A stretch of 64,000 bases of DNA, from contig JAUPSS010000009.1 in assembly GCA_040285825.1 (NCBI GenBank), positions 620,001 to 684,000 on the forward strand. The letters are read 5' to 3'. The notes beneath the pieces were generated by a model. It saw only the letters and a list, made by a program, of their open reading frames with translations. It was not told the origin of the DNA and did no database searches. Numbering within the stretch: position 1 is the stretch's first letter; every line of letters starts with the position of its first letter. Positions 9,701-19,859 of this stretch are shown in pieces. Source of the stretch: Eukaryota sp. TZLM1-RC. Its lineage: Eukaryota; Metamonada: BaSk clade. The translations under genes were made by a program, and so were the position numbers.

Positions 9701-9735
9701 AAACTGTATAATGTTTTTGATTTGTAATCAATAAT
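6726..9735 (-). pseudogene. Fanzor-like RNA-guided nuclease (TnpB/OrfB relative) with exonuclease-like N-terminal region; copy F1
   Basis: The C-terminal 486 codons (8186-6726) are open. They hold a WED-like strand ('TNGISICFQFVR', ~161), RuvC-I 'VVFGDLGKRDFIQFG' (Asp ~211), 'LTYGEW' (~241), and 'LIDESHTSSKCPSC' (Glu ~389, first zinc knuckle). A second Cys pair lies at ~432/437, and then 'YWNRNKMACLNML'. This order is that of Fanzor/TnpB. The last catalytic position expected to be Asp (NRD) is Asn here. Upstream segments (8878-8162, 9146-8790, 9458-9159 and up to ~9735) continue the protein with in-frame TGAs at ~9459 and ~9147, a break or short intron at ~8825-8880, and a frameshift near 8230. 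The 9458-9159 segment has 'GHNIFNFDLPVLAVRL', the second motif of DEDD 3'-5' exonucleases. LINE A1 truncates the 5' end. Confidence 0.75.
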
Positions 9736-12175
9736 AATGCCCAATAATGGATCAAAATTATTATGGAGATTATTGGGAAAGCCATCCATTGATGGCATCA
9801 GAGGTATTTTCAGTGATCAAAAAGCCACCACGTGGAAAGTCTGCAGGTCTTTCTGGTCTTTCTATTGATCATATCAAAGCTGCGGTTATTTCGTTAGAAG
9901 ATTGTCTAATTTTATGCTCAAAATTTTAAATAGAGTTGTATCTGGTCAGCTCAAATATCCTAAAGAATTGAGATGTTCACGTTTGACTGCACTGGTAAAA
10001 AGCTCAAAATTGAATGTTCGTCCAATTGCAGTCTCTGAAAGTTTGCACAATATTTGTTCAGTTCGCTGCTTAAATAGATTCAATGAAATAGCAAAAAGAA
10101 TTTGTCACCGTTACAACACAAAATTATTACCACTGATGGAGTTGCTTCAGCAGTATTTGCTACAGATGTTCTATTTCATCAACATGAATCCAATGTTTGT
10201 ATGTCGTCGGAATTTAGTAATGCATTCAATTCAATTCATCGTTGCAGTATTCATGGTGCTTTGTTGAATTATTTGCCAGAATTAATGCTTTATTGACAAA
10301 CAACATATTGCACAAATTCTAATTTGCATTTTGGTAATTCCATTTTGAGTTCATCAAGTGGTGTAAAGCAAGGAGATCCGTTAGGACCTCTTTTGTTTTG
10401 TTTGGCCATTCATCCTACTTTATTACAAATTTAAGAGATGTTTCCTTCGCTAAAAATGATTGCTTATATGGACGATGTTGTTCTTATAGGTGACTTAAAG
10501 ATTGTCAGAGAAGCAACTGTATGTTTTAATGAATTATTTAACAAAATTGGCTTTCAACTTAATTTACTTAAAGGTGTTTTACTTTCGTATTCCCCAGTTT
10601 CTAAGTTGATGGTAATGAAATGCAAGCCAAATTATATTCAATTGATGCTATTCGTCATTTGGGTTCGTATTTAGGAAATAATGATGAAGTTACCAAAGAA
10701 TTGTTTGAAAAGTTAAACTCAATTTCAGAAAAAGTTGACTGAATGATGACTTTAGATATACAGAAACATATCAAATTTACCATTAAAGGACTATTTTTTA
10801 GTTCCAACTAAAAAATAATAATCATATATTTCGATCTACATATCCTCTTATCACTAAGCATTTGGCCCAAAACTTTGAAGAATTACGTGGTAAAGTCTTT
10901 TCACAATTACTGGGATGTAAAATCTTCCAAATTCCTGATCATGCTTATCTTAGTCCACATTATGGCGGTTTAGGTTGGACAAAGGTCTCTATTCTTACTT
11001 CGTGTGCTTGTATTGGTGGATGCAGAACTGCAATATTTGAGTATTCTGAAAGATTTGCCGATGGGGAAGATTTTTTAATGACAACGCAAAGTTCTACTAT
11101 TTTTGCATTAAATGAAGAAATTTCGAAAATTGATGTAAAAAAATGGAGTCGAAGCTTTTCACAATCATTCAATGGTAATATTCCTGAAAAGAATTTTTTA
11201 AACTTGAAGAAAACTCTTCGAAGATTACAGAAACGATTGGCTGGAATGTAGGAAAATGATTTTTATAAAAATATATGCAGCTCGGCTGTTTTAAATCAAG
11301 ATCTTCACTCATTGCTATTGGAAATGGGTGTTTGAGAAAATCAGTCATCAGATTCTTCACTGTTTGTAACCATTGTAACACGAAGATTTGGACTGTTTGT
11401 TACTCATGGAGCGTTTGAAATAAAGATTAGATTATATTTGAATATCCCCATTAATCAATTGTTATCAAAAGAAAAATGTATTTGTTCGAATTCACCACAG
11501 CTCACTTTGCGTCAGGCTATGAATTGTTCGAAATTGATAACTTATCGTTCTTCATTACTGGATGCTGTTGGAGACATTGTTTTTAATATGGCTCGAACTG
11601 CAAGAATTTCGTGTATCAAAGAGCCTCTGCTGAAAGAAACATTATCATTGAATAATTTTGGTTCTGATGATAGAGGTGATGTATACTGTGATTGGATTGA
11701 GAACTCTGAGCTGTTGTTGACTTTGTCTCCTGTAATGTTGCAAGAGACACTTTGGTTCAAAGAAGAAAATTTAATCCTGTAAGTGCTCTTGAATTTAAAG
11801 CTAAAGAAAAACATAGAAAATATGACAAAGATATCGAAGAAGATAATGCTGATAGAAATAGACCACTTGTTTTTATTGCTTTACTATTTTCGATAAACGG
11901 AAGACTATCAGTAAAAGCAGAAACTTTTTTGAATAATTTCCAAAAAATGGTTCAAGAAAAAACAATGAAAAGATTTGATATTTTTTTATGGCGCTCTCGG
12001 ATTCAATTTGCCATTATCAATAGATTACCTCAATTTTTCAATCGAATTAGAGAAGCTTTAGCTAGACAGCAAGCAGATCAGGATTTTGTAGAGGAAATCT
12101 TGGTTCAATGAATTTCGTCCCATTAGTTATGAGTTTATTTTGTTAAGTGTACAAGTTCAATAAAAAATATTATAA
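9735..12175 (+). mobile_element. LINE family A, longest copy (A1), 5'-truncated and decayed
   Basis: It begins inside the reverse transcriptase ('KKPPRGKSAGLSGLSIDHIK', fingers region). It continues with motif A ('SSEFSNAFNSIHR', ~10205), motif B ('SSSGVKQGDPLGPL', ~10355) and motif C 'YMDD' (~10468). The unusual C-terminal region is shared by all family members ('CICSNSPQLTLRQAMNCSKL', 'YDKDIEE.NADRNRPLVF', 'DFVEEILVQ'). A 3' UTR and AATAAA-like tail end near 12175. Many stops and frame changes show it is dead. No endonuclease domain is visible in this copy. The conserved C-terminus, with a Cys pair and an 'H-x-x-x-C' like spacing, was useful for finding the other copies listed here. Confidence 0.88.
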
Positions 12176-12282
12176 TCTAAGTGTTTATCATAAAATATTT
12201 AATTATTTTTCTAGTAAAATTTGATTATATTTAAATATAGCGCAAAATAATACCTTCTCCTTCCTGCATTCACACTGTCAAC

Positions 12283-12951
12283 ATGGCCCAGTTGACTAAG
12301 GAGTTTATCAAATCCATCACTTCCAACTTTGATATCAATACAGTGACAAAACTCGACGTTTCCTCCACTGAGCTATCTTCAGTTGTATGTGATGATCCAC
12401 CACAGAACGTAGTGCGACTGAACTGCTCTTTCAACTTTCTCACATCACTCAATGGTCTTCAACACTGGCCTAAACTTTGCATAGTTGATGCTTCTTCAAA
12501 TCAAATCACTGATCTATCTCATCTCAAGGATCATTCCTCTTTATCCGACCTTAACCTATGCAATAACAATATCTCTACTGTTTCTCAACTCACCCCACTT
12601 CAATCACTCTGTTCATTACGGCGTCTTTATCTTGGTCTTCCTAATTATAAAGAAAATCCCCTATGTAATTCGGATTACAGATCCGAAGTACTTCAACTTC
12701 TACCCCAACTGGAAGTTCTTGATGGTATCAGAGTGACTGTCTCTGGCTCCAATCATTTCATTCATGACGTTCCCGATGTCCTTAGGGATGACAAGCTTGA
12801 AATTCCTCAATGTTTGGATAAGGAACCTTGGGTCATGTTTGACGACGATGTTACTATTAATAGTAACAAAAGTTGTCTTTTGTCACAGTGTAATAAGACT
12901 ATCCGAGACTTGGGATTGCTTGTTCAGAGAGCCAAACGGCAATTAGGTTGA
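12283..12951 (+). CDS. LRRC61-like leucine-rich repeat protein
   Basis: A complete 222-residue ORF whose ATG follows a C/T-rich leader. Residues ~20-110 form four or five LRRs ('VTKLDVSSTELSSV', 'LCIVDASSNQITDL', 'LSDLNLCNNNIST'). They are capped by 'YKENPLCNSDYRSEVLQLLP' and 'LEVLDGIRV', the LRRcap of the SDS22/LRRC61 type. The C-terminal 70 residues match the layout of LRRC61 (Trp-containing acidic stretch, then a helix). LRRC61-like proteins are small scaffold proteins with no catalytic activity. No intron is needed. LRR family assignment is firm, and orthology to LRRC61 is moderate. Confidence 0.72.
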   Translation: MAQLTKEFIKSITSNFDINTVTKLDVSSTELSSVVCDDPPQNVVRLNCSFNFLTSLNGLQHWPKLCIVDASSNQITDLSHLKDHSSLSDLNLCNNNISTVSQLTPLQSLCSLRRLYLGLPNYKENPLCNSDYRSEVLQLLPQLEVLDGIRVTVSGSNHFIHDVPDVLRDDKLEIPQCLDKEPWVMFDDDVTINSNKSCLLSQCNKTIRDLGLLVQRAKRQLG

Positions 12952-13287
12952 TTACAATTGATTAGGGTTTGATTGTAAGAGGATACCTTTTTTTGATAAA
13001 TTGAACTCTATTACATCAATTTCATCATTGATGATCTCAATGTTGTTTATTTTTTTGCTTTTTTTAGTCATGTGCTTTTACTATTTTATCATCAATTATT
13101 AACATGCTTTTTTTGTGTTGAGTTTCTCTCTCTTTTACATTATCATTTTTTATTTAAAAATGTAACATTTGTCGCAAATTGAGTAGGCAACGCCAAGAAA
13201 ATTGATTAATTATGATCTTGGTTTTAAATAAATAATGTTTAATTAAATTACAAAATAAATAAATTACAGTTTGAGATAACAAGAAGA

Positions 13288-13560
13288 TCACGGTGTATCC
13301 ACAAAGGCAGGACCTTCGATGTTGACTTTGTAGTCCTCGTCGAAGAAACTACATCGTAGTGTGTTACTAGAACTCTCTTACTGATGATTTGCAACTTGAG
13401 ATTCTGGAGAGGAGGTTGGTTGTGTGAGTGGGTGTTGTGAAATTGAAGGCACCCGAGTTGCAAATCACAGAATATGAAAAGAATGAGTTTGTCCAACTTT
13501 AAGTGTAAGTTCATGTCTGAAACCCAACAATGAAAACAGCATGAACAATGAAAAACATCT
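13288..13560 (-). CDS. Possible small intron-containing gene, 3' part
   Basis: The minus strand reads a protein-like C-terminus, 'FFDEDYKVNIEGPAFVDTP', ending at a TGA at 13288. It is preceded by a GTAAG...TAG segment of 33 nt that fits the intron class of this window. Further upstream 'ELTLKVGQTHSFHI' reads in a nearby frame. Together these recall the acidic core of nucleoplasmin-like histone chaperones, but I cannot assemble a full exon chain or a start. An overlapping 115-codon ORF on the same strand is less convincing. Confidence 0.25.
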
Positions 13561-13778
13561 CCAAAAAAGATGAAAAAAGAACCAGTTTTAAACATTAATC
13601 ACAATGACCTCTCAAAATATATTTTCGACAAAAAAACAAGTTGACTCTTGGAATTTTACAGAATGATTGTAAGATGATTTTATCAAATTATTTGTTGTTT
13701 TTGTTTAAATGGAATTCTTAAAGGATTACAACTTGGCAGCAATAGATGAATTAAAAAGAGATTAATAAATTAATTCAA

Positions 13779-14792
13779 ATGAAAGAATATATTTTTAGAG
13801 GATTCAAGTTGAAAAACAAATATGTCACGAGAATTGAGGTTAATGATGATGTAAAAGTATTTGAACAAGTTGAGAAAATTGTTGATGACACACGAATCAT
13901 TAAAACGGGAGTAAATAGGCATCAGTCAGAACAATTAAAAATGAACAGGTTTTTTCTAAAGTGGGAGCAAAAGTTTTATTTTGAAAAGTAGTTGGGATTA
14001 TTGGCTCAAGTTCAGGAAGTATTATCATATGGTAAAAAATTTGTCAAATGTTGAGGGAAAAACTATTGATGAAATGAAATATCGTCTTTTCCAAATGATC
14101 TATGACTTGGAGGAAAAAATAAAAGAGGAAAATTAGTTAAGAAAGAAATGTGGAAAAATGAAAGTAATCGTTGATCCCGTCTTGTTAGAATCATTGGTTC
14201 TCACAAGACCTGGGATTGATTCATCCGAGTGAGGTGTTTCTGGATCATTTAAAAATCCTCCACCTCGTTTTCCTCGTACGAAGAATTCATTTTAATGATG
14301 ACTGAGTTGAAGGTTGATGTCCGTAAAGGCGACGTCCGGGAACGTATGTCCTGCTACCTGAGACGTTTTTTTCAGGCGAAATGCAGGGCTTCCGGACTGA
14401 AATTGCCTGACTCAGCCTTCATGATCAGAGTCGCCAAGGGTATTCTTCCATTAGGATTGTAGATATCTCTGAATTCTCGAATTCCGGACGAGATATTTCC
14501 CGATTTTCCTACATTGGTAAATATCGCACAGGATGACCTACTTGATTGCACGGGAATAGCTTCTTGGAAAAATTCTTCAAAGACTGTTTCTGAAAATACT
14601 GACTCTGTGCGTCAAGCTGGTATTAAGTCTCGTTCATCCCATAGGTCTCGCAATCTCACTGACGGGACATGTTTCAAATGTCATCAGAAAGGTCATCTAG
14701 CTCGTAAATGTTCCTCAAAAATGAAGCACGAAGTAAATCATCCAAACCACGTGCCTCAGTATCTTATAAATCCCCTATTTTCATTATGCTAA
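13779..14792 (+). mobile_element. Gag relic with zinc knuckle (LTR-retrotransposon remnant)
   Basis: Several plus-strand pieces in changing frames. They run from a 70-codon ORF at 13779 through 'RERMSCYLRRFFQAKCRASG', 'FMIRVAKGILP' and 'NIAQDDLLDCTG' to a CCHC knuckle 'CFKCHQKGHLARKC' at about 14670-14710. The order of capsid-like helices then CX2CX4HX4C is that of retrotransposon Gag nucleocapsid. No LTRs or pol genes are visible nearby. Stops break it throughout. Confidence 0.65.
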
Positions 14793-15397
14793 ATGGTTTA
14801 CGAAACTGTTGAAAGAAAATGGAAAGAAGTAGTGCTGTCTTACTGATAAACTAACCTGGTAAACAGAGTATTTTTATTAATAAAGCTCTCTTTTCTTCTT
14901 TTCATCTTTGGTATTTCTGCCTAACGGCATCACAGTCAAGGAATTCAAGACCGTTCACCAGATGAAGCTCAAAGAAGAATTCACTGTTCATGTATGAATT
15001 GTAATTGGTAAAAGAACTGATCAGGAACTGATTTCATGAAGAAGCAACAATAAAACTATCTTTTTTAAACAAAGAACAGTGTTGCAAACATTTGACAAAA
15101 GCAAAAATTGATTTGGTAAATGTAACTTTATAGTTCACTCTAAAGATAGTCAACTAATCAGATTTGATTGATTGTTTTTGGTGGGACAACTCAAACAATC
15201 TTTTTCATTTATTTTCATTTTCTGAGTTGTTGTCTGCAATAGGGAAGATATGACATTGGATATCACATTCTGTAATTATAATCAAGATCAATGCTGTAAC
15301 GTCGACCCAGCGGGTTGACGGAAATCACGTCAGACTTCATAGTTAATAGATTACCAACAAAGTCCGTTAAGATTGGGATGAGATTGGAATGTTTGTT
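14793..15397. other. Intergenic, no gene recognised
   Basis: Spacer after the Gag relic. It contains the decamer cctaacggca (14919-14928), also present at 40393-40402 beside the Ty3-like element. The meaning of this is unclear. No ORF or RNA gene is supported. Confidence 0.4.
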
Positions 15398-15505
15398 ATT
15401 TCTCTATTGTTGCCTTGTCTATTGGTACTTTTTCTATTGTTACCTTTTCTATTGTTACCTTGTCTTTTGTTACCATGTCTATTGTTACCTTGACTATTGA
15501 TGTGT
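15398..15505. repeat. 15-nt minisatellite, about six units
   Basis: Imperfect tandem copies of a unit close to tattgttaccttgtc, seen as runs of TATTG-TTACC spaced 15 nt apart. The array lies downstream of the DRAM-like gene, on the side of its stop codon. It is short and probably arose by slippage. Confidence 0.75.
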
Positions 15506-15661
15506 TCTTTGTATTAACATGCTTCTGTTGTGATGAAGTTTCTCTCTTTTGTATCATAATTTTTTATTCGAAACAGTAAAAGCTCCAACATTTGATGCAA
15601 AATGATCTTGGTTTTGATATAAATTACACACTAGCTGTTTAATCAATTGATTTATTCACAA

Positions 15662-16330
15662 TCACAAAACCAAACCTTCACTTTCTTCATCTTCACTTAT
15701 TGTTAGCTTTCTTGTTCCAAATTCGAGTCTCAAGGAATAAAAGAAGCTGATCACAGTCAATGTTGATACATACTGACCTATAATAGAAATGTTCCTCCCT
15801 GCTTCAGTCCCGATCATGGGGCCTATAACGTAAGCAAAGAATGCTATACAGAGGATTGAGAGAACAGCGATACGGTAAAACATCCAAAACTTACACGTTC
15901 GGACGATTTTCTTGCTTCTGTAGGTATTGACTGTTATCAACAATACAGTGATGACAGCGGCGGTGAAGAACAAGCCAGCAGCAGAACCATGCCAGATTGT
16001 AGCATCGTTTGTTGATATGCAGCCCGTTGCGGCTAAAGAAGGACCCGCGACGATAGCTAGCAGACGTATCTGACGAATGACATGTTGCTTAAAGTTATGA
16101 GTTTTTTCCACAATGGACAAGTAACTTATAATTATGAAGGTAAGAAATACCCCAGCGACAGTAAGAGCAAAGGCGAATAATGGGTAGATTGGGAATCTTG
16201 CACCACTTGCGCTGAGATAGATCAACCTTCCTTGATATTCTGTGAAGACCATTTTAGCACCAATTACACAGATGGTGAGTGTTGTTATAATGAACGTACA
16301 TCCTGCTATTAACAATGTAGAGAGCCGCAT
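15662..16330 (-). CDS. DRAM/Frag1 (PGAP2-type) six-span membrane protein
   Basis: From the ATG at 16330 the product has 222 residues and six hydrophobic segments (about 5-25, 45-70, 90-110, 120-145, 155-180, 190-210). Motifs match the Frag1/DRAM/Sfk1 family. There is a loop 'YLSASGARFPIYPLFAFALT' after the first span, 'WHGSAAGLFF' before the fourth, and 'Y..TLTVISFFYSLRLEF' in the last. The C-terminus is acidic. Members act in lysosomal autophagy control (DRAM) or GPI-lipid remodelling (PGAP2) in endomembranes, and this one cannot be assigned further. It is divergent from the lectin gene with ~180 bp between the starts. Confidence 0.75.
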   Translation of the reverse strand: MRLSTLLIAGCTFIITTLTICVIGAKMVFTEYQGRLIYLSASGARFPIYPLFAFALTVAGVFLTFIIISYLSIVEKTHNFKQHVIRQIRLLAIVAGPSLAATGCISTNDATIWHGSAAGLFFTAAVITVLLITVNTYRSKKIVRTCKFWMFYRIAVLSILCIAFFAYVIGPMIGTEAGRNISIIGQYVSTLTVISFFYSLRLEFGTRKLTISEDEESEGLVL

Positions 16331-16506
16331 GTTGATGATGTACAATAACAAATAGAGAAACTCTCTTTAAATGCTGTCAGACATCTTTTACAGATAAGTG
16401 CGAAGTTGGCAATGAAGGGTATATCCGAACAATTGGTGTTTAGTAGATACTATCTACAGTGGTATCCTTTAACTTTCATTCTTGGTCATTTACTGATACT
16501 TCTAGA

Positions 16507-17807
16507 ATGCATCTTGTACTTTTAGTTGTGGTTTTGGTAGCCACTGCTGCTGCAAGCACAGAGTTTGAGATCGCTGCTCCTTTTGCCAATACTAATATAA
16601 AGTCTGCACTGTCAAACTGGGATTCAAAAGGCTCTGTCCATCTTTCCACCGAAGCTGTGGTTCTTACCCCTCGTATGAAGTCTATGAAAGGGTTCCTTTC
16701 ATACAACAAGAAAATTGAGGCATCTGCCTTTGATCTCACCATGGATGTCAACATCGAGGGTTCACGTCTTGGTGGGGCCGAAGGAATGATTATTGCCTTC
16801 AGTGAAAAACCTCAAAAAGAAGGTACTTTCCTTGGCATTAGTCATAGTGTCCCCTCGGTTGTTGTGGGGCTTGACACCGTATGTTCATGCCAATATCTCA
16901 CCTCTAGTATCCCAACAGTCGTTCAATCACAGGATCCTCTCGCCCCGGTATTTTTATTGGTAATCTTGATGGATACACGATCCCATCAGCTTCCATGGAC
17001 TACTCAGACATTGAAGTATCATCTTGCAAGTCTCAATTGCGTAACACTCCCACCAAATTGAGAATCAAGTACTCCAACAAGGTACTCAGCCTATATATTC
17101 AAAATCAAGAGTCCCTCAGCCCTGACGTTCCATGTGCTCGGGCAAACATGGAACTTCCCTCTTCCTTTTACCTCTCTCTTGGAGCAATGACTGGTGTGCT
17201 TGGTGATCAGCACGCAATTACTACCATGAAGCTGGTCACCAAATCTGACGCAGATCCCTTCCAAAACGCGGCAACCTACCATCGTGACCCCGTCCAAAAT
17301 TCCTCTGGCTATAATCAACACTATGACCAACAACACCAAGAAGTTGAATATAATAGCTTTCAAAAATCTAGTGATGTGGATACAAAGTCCTTGATGAATG
17401 TAATCACCAATTTGCACAACACCCTTGCTACGATGGAGAAGTCTATTAAACAGCTCTCTGCGAACAACCATGCTTCAAAATTACCTTCTTTGGAACAGTC
17501 TGTTAATGAAGTAGTTACGAAAATGCAGGGACTCGCTGAGAAGGTTACCATGATAGAAAAGAATGCATTCAAGAAGCTTGAAGTCAAGATGGAGCAGGAT
17601 AATGCAGGTGTAGACACCAAACTGCAGGCAATCACTAAAGCCATTGATCAACTCTATGGAAAGTATGATCAATTGGTCTCTCACTTGGACGAGAACAGTT
17701 CTCAAAGTGATATTTGGTTCTTCATTGTGCTTTTCCAGAGCATAGCAGTGGTAGGTTATTGTGCTTTCAGGCGTTTCAAGGGTAAGCAAAAGAATCACAT
17801 GCTTTGA
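16507..17807 (+). CDS. L-type lectin, ERGIC-53/VIP36-like cargo receptor (one 29-nt intron)
   Basis: The start is the ATG at 16507, giving a clean signal peptide ('MHLVLLVVVLVATAAAS'). Exon 1 ends at 16878. A 29-nt intron (16879-16907, GTATGT...TCTAG) joins '..VVVGLDT' to 'YPNSRSITGSSRPGIF', restoring the D-T-Y-P-N of the lectin metal site. The carbohydrate-recognition domain spans ~20-240. A Gln/Asn-rich linker and a coiled coil (~270-385, heptads with 'LHNTLATMEKSIKQL') follow. Then come one transmembrane span ('WFFIVLFQSIAVVGYCAF') and a short basic cytosolic tail. The total is 423 residues. The family carries N-glycoproteins between ER and Golgi, and the coiled coil suggests oligomers as in ERGIC-53. 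The tail lacks an obvious C-terminal KKxx. Confidence 0.88.
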
Positions 17808-18162
17808 TACTTTTTTTTGAAAATTACAATAAAGATTATAAAAAGCAAACCATATGAGTCGATCTGATAATAAAATATGAAAATATATTATTATTATCTA
17901 CAACTTAATTTATTCCGACCAAAAACTAAACAACAAACTTAAAATTCTAAAGTTTCGTAACCCAAATCACCCAAAAAGAATCAACTAAATGAAAATATGA
18001 AACTTAGGAAATACACTTAATTTAAATAACTACAATGAATTTTTATATATAATTATATAGAAATTGTGCAGTCACATAATATTCAGTATTTAATAGTGTA
18101 TTCAGTCAAAACAAAACAACAAACAAACGTAAGAGAGTATTCCAAAAAATCAGGTATTGTTC

Positions 18163-18234
18163 GGAGTTGTAGCTTAGGGGTAGAGCGGCTGATTGCAGAT
18201 CAGCAGGTCACGTGTTCAAATCACGTCAACTCCT
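18163..18234 (+). tRNA. tRNA-Cys (GCA)
   Basis: Seventy-two nucleotides form a full cloverleaf. The acceptor GGAGTTG pairs with CAACTCC, the D-arm has AGCTTAGGGGTAGAGC, and the anticodon stem CTGAT/ATCAG encloses TTGCAG with anticodon GCA. The T-arm is GTTCAAATC and the discriminator is T. No intron. A T-run directly after it serves as the Pol III terminator. CCA is not encoded, as expected for a eukaryotic gene. Confidence 0.95.
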
Positions 18235-18439
18235 TTTTGTAAATTACATTATCTGACCCACACATGAACACATGAAGTACCTTACCTTTTGGGGTTTGTG
18301 TTGTCTGTTGTTCATTTAAATTATTGGCTATAATTTGTTAGTTAAAAAGTGGGACATTCACTATAAATCAGTGACATTCATAGCATTTGAAAAAATGACC
18401 ATATAACATAATATAATAATGACAGGAACCAAATTTATG

Positions 18440-18830
18440 TCATGTGCAAATCATATAGAGTAGATTCCTTTTTAGAGCCTTTGGTATCAAAATTAATTCT
18501 TGATAACCCCAATATTGATAGTGTGTGCTACAATAGAGCTTCAATGGGTCTGACAAGAGATTAGGTTGTTCCCGGCTTAAATGGAAGCTTGACCATTTTA
18601 GATGCCATCTTCATTGACCATTGTAATTTTTATGACGAACATTTCATTAATTCTGATGTCAATAATCCTCTTCTTGCTCGGGAAAAATACAAACTTGCTA
18701 AATACGCGAAACCTATTTCTTCTGTCGATAAAAATTCAATAAGGAAGTTCAGTTTTGGAGAATGTAGCGCCTTAATTGTGTGTTTGATGATTTTGTATTC
18801 GGTATTTGATAAATAAAGAGCTATATGCTA
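18440..18830 (+). mobile_element. LINE family B fragment (B4)
   Basis: Plus-strand peptides 'NRASMGLTR' and 'VVPGLNGSLTILDAIFIDHC' repeat, with differences, the minus-strand LINE B piece at 35890-36449. They also correspond to 'ADLVAPGIDGVLNVVDVVSV' at 59900-60290. A stop (TAG) and the short length show a dead fragment from the region after the RT domain. Confidence 0.75.
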
Positions 18831-19859
18831 ATGAACAAGTTGTCAAACACATCAACTACAAAGACAGAAATACCTTTTATCCATAGGCAATGTTGAAGTA
18901 CCTGAAATAAGTGTGCATTAGATGAAAAAAAACAAAACAATAAAGAACAAACAAAGCAAAAACAATATGTAAAAACAATTTGCCAATTCTTCTCGATCTC
19001 CACCAAACCAGCTGACAATAGTCAAATCTAGTCAAATGTTGTGTGTAGTTCACCTCAAAAATTAAACTCAAAAATTCAGATGTAGTTTGTACCAAAAAAT
19101 TTTCACAAAAATTTTCACAGTCCTTCTGCTACTTCTTTCAATTTTGGTGGTGTTGATTTCCCTAAAAATAGATATTTGACAAATGAATCATTTGTTTGAA
19201 AAATGTTCTATTTCGATATAGGATAACCAACTTTATGGTATGGTCAACACTTATAGTCATCTTCCCGTTGTGTATGGTCATCGTCATTGAAGGTGATATT
19301 GGTGAAATTAAAATAATCATTTGGTCTCAACTATTTTCAATGTTACCTTGTGGCCCGTAAGCTCTCAACGATCCATCGAATAACTTCCTTCATGTAATGA
19401 AAGCTGACCAAAAAAATGTCAGCTTGGGCTTCTAAAAACGTCATAATTTAACCAACATTCATAGTGCTGATTTTTGTTCACTTTTATAACGCATTGGTGG
19501 TGAGTCATCGTCTTTCTACATTACTGTTTTTTCAGAAACAAGAATTTAAAACTACCGATTGTGCGTTATCAATGAGAGACTTGAAAAATGAAATATAGAT
19601 GATAGAAATGTGTAAAAAATTACGAAACACCAAAGCCTTGAATTGATGGTGAATTGTTTGAATTTCTTAGCTGAATTATTTCCTTTTGAAGTTTCCACAA
19701 GACAAGTAGTCGCAAATAGTTGTATTTTATTGATGAGAATAGGTCTACAATGGAACCTATGTGTAAAGATTTCAATTTCCAAGCAATATTTGTATAAACC
19801 GCTTATAGCTTTCTGCGAAAAAATGATGCCGTGTTCCGAAAAATTATGAACCCACAAAA
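18831..19859. other. Intergenic, no gene recognised
   Basis: AT-rich spacer. Short ORFs on both strands (60-100 codons) are low-complexity, unlike any family I know, and overlap each other. None is supported. Confidence 0.45.
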
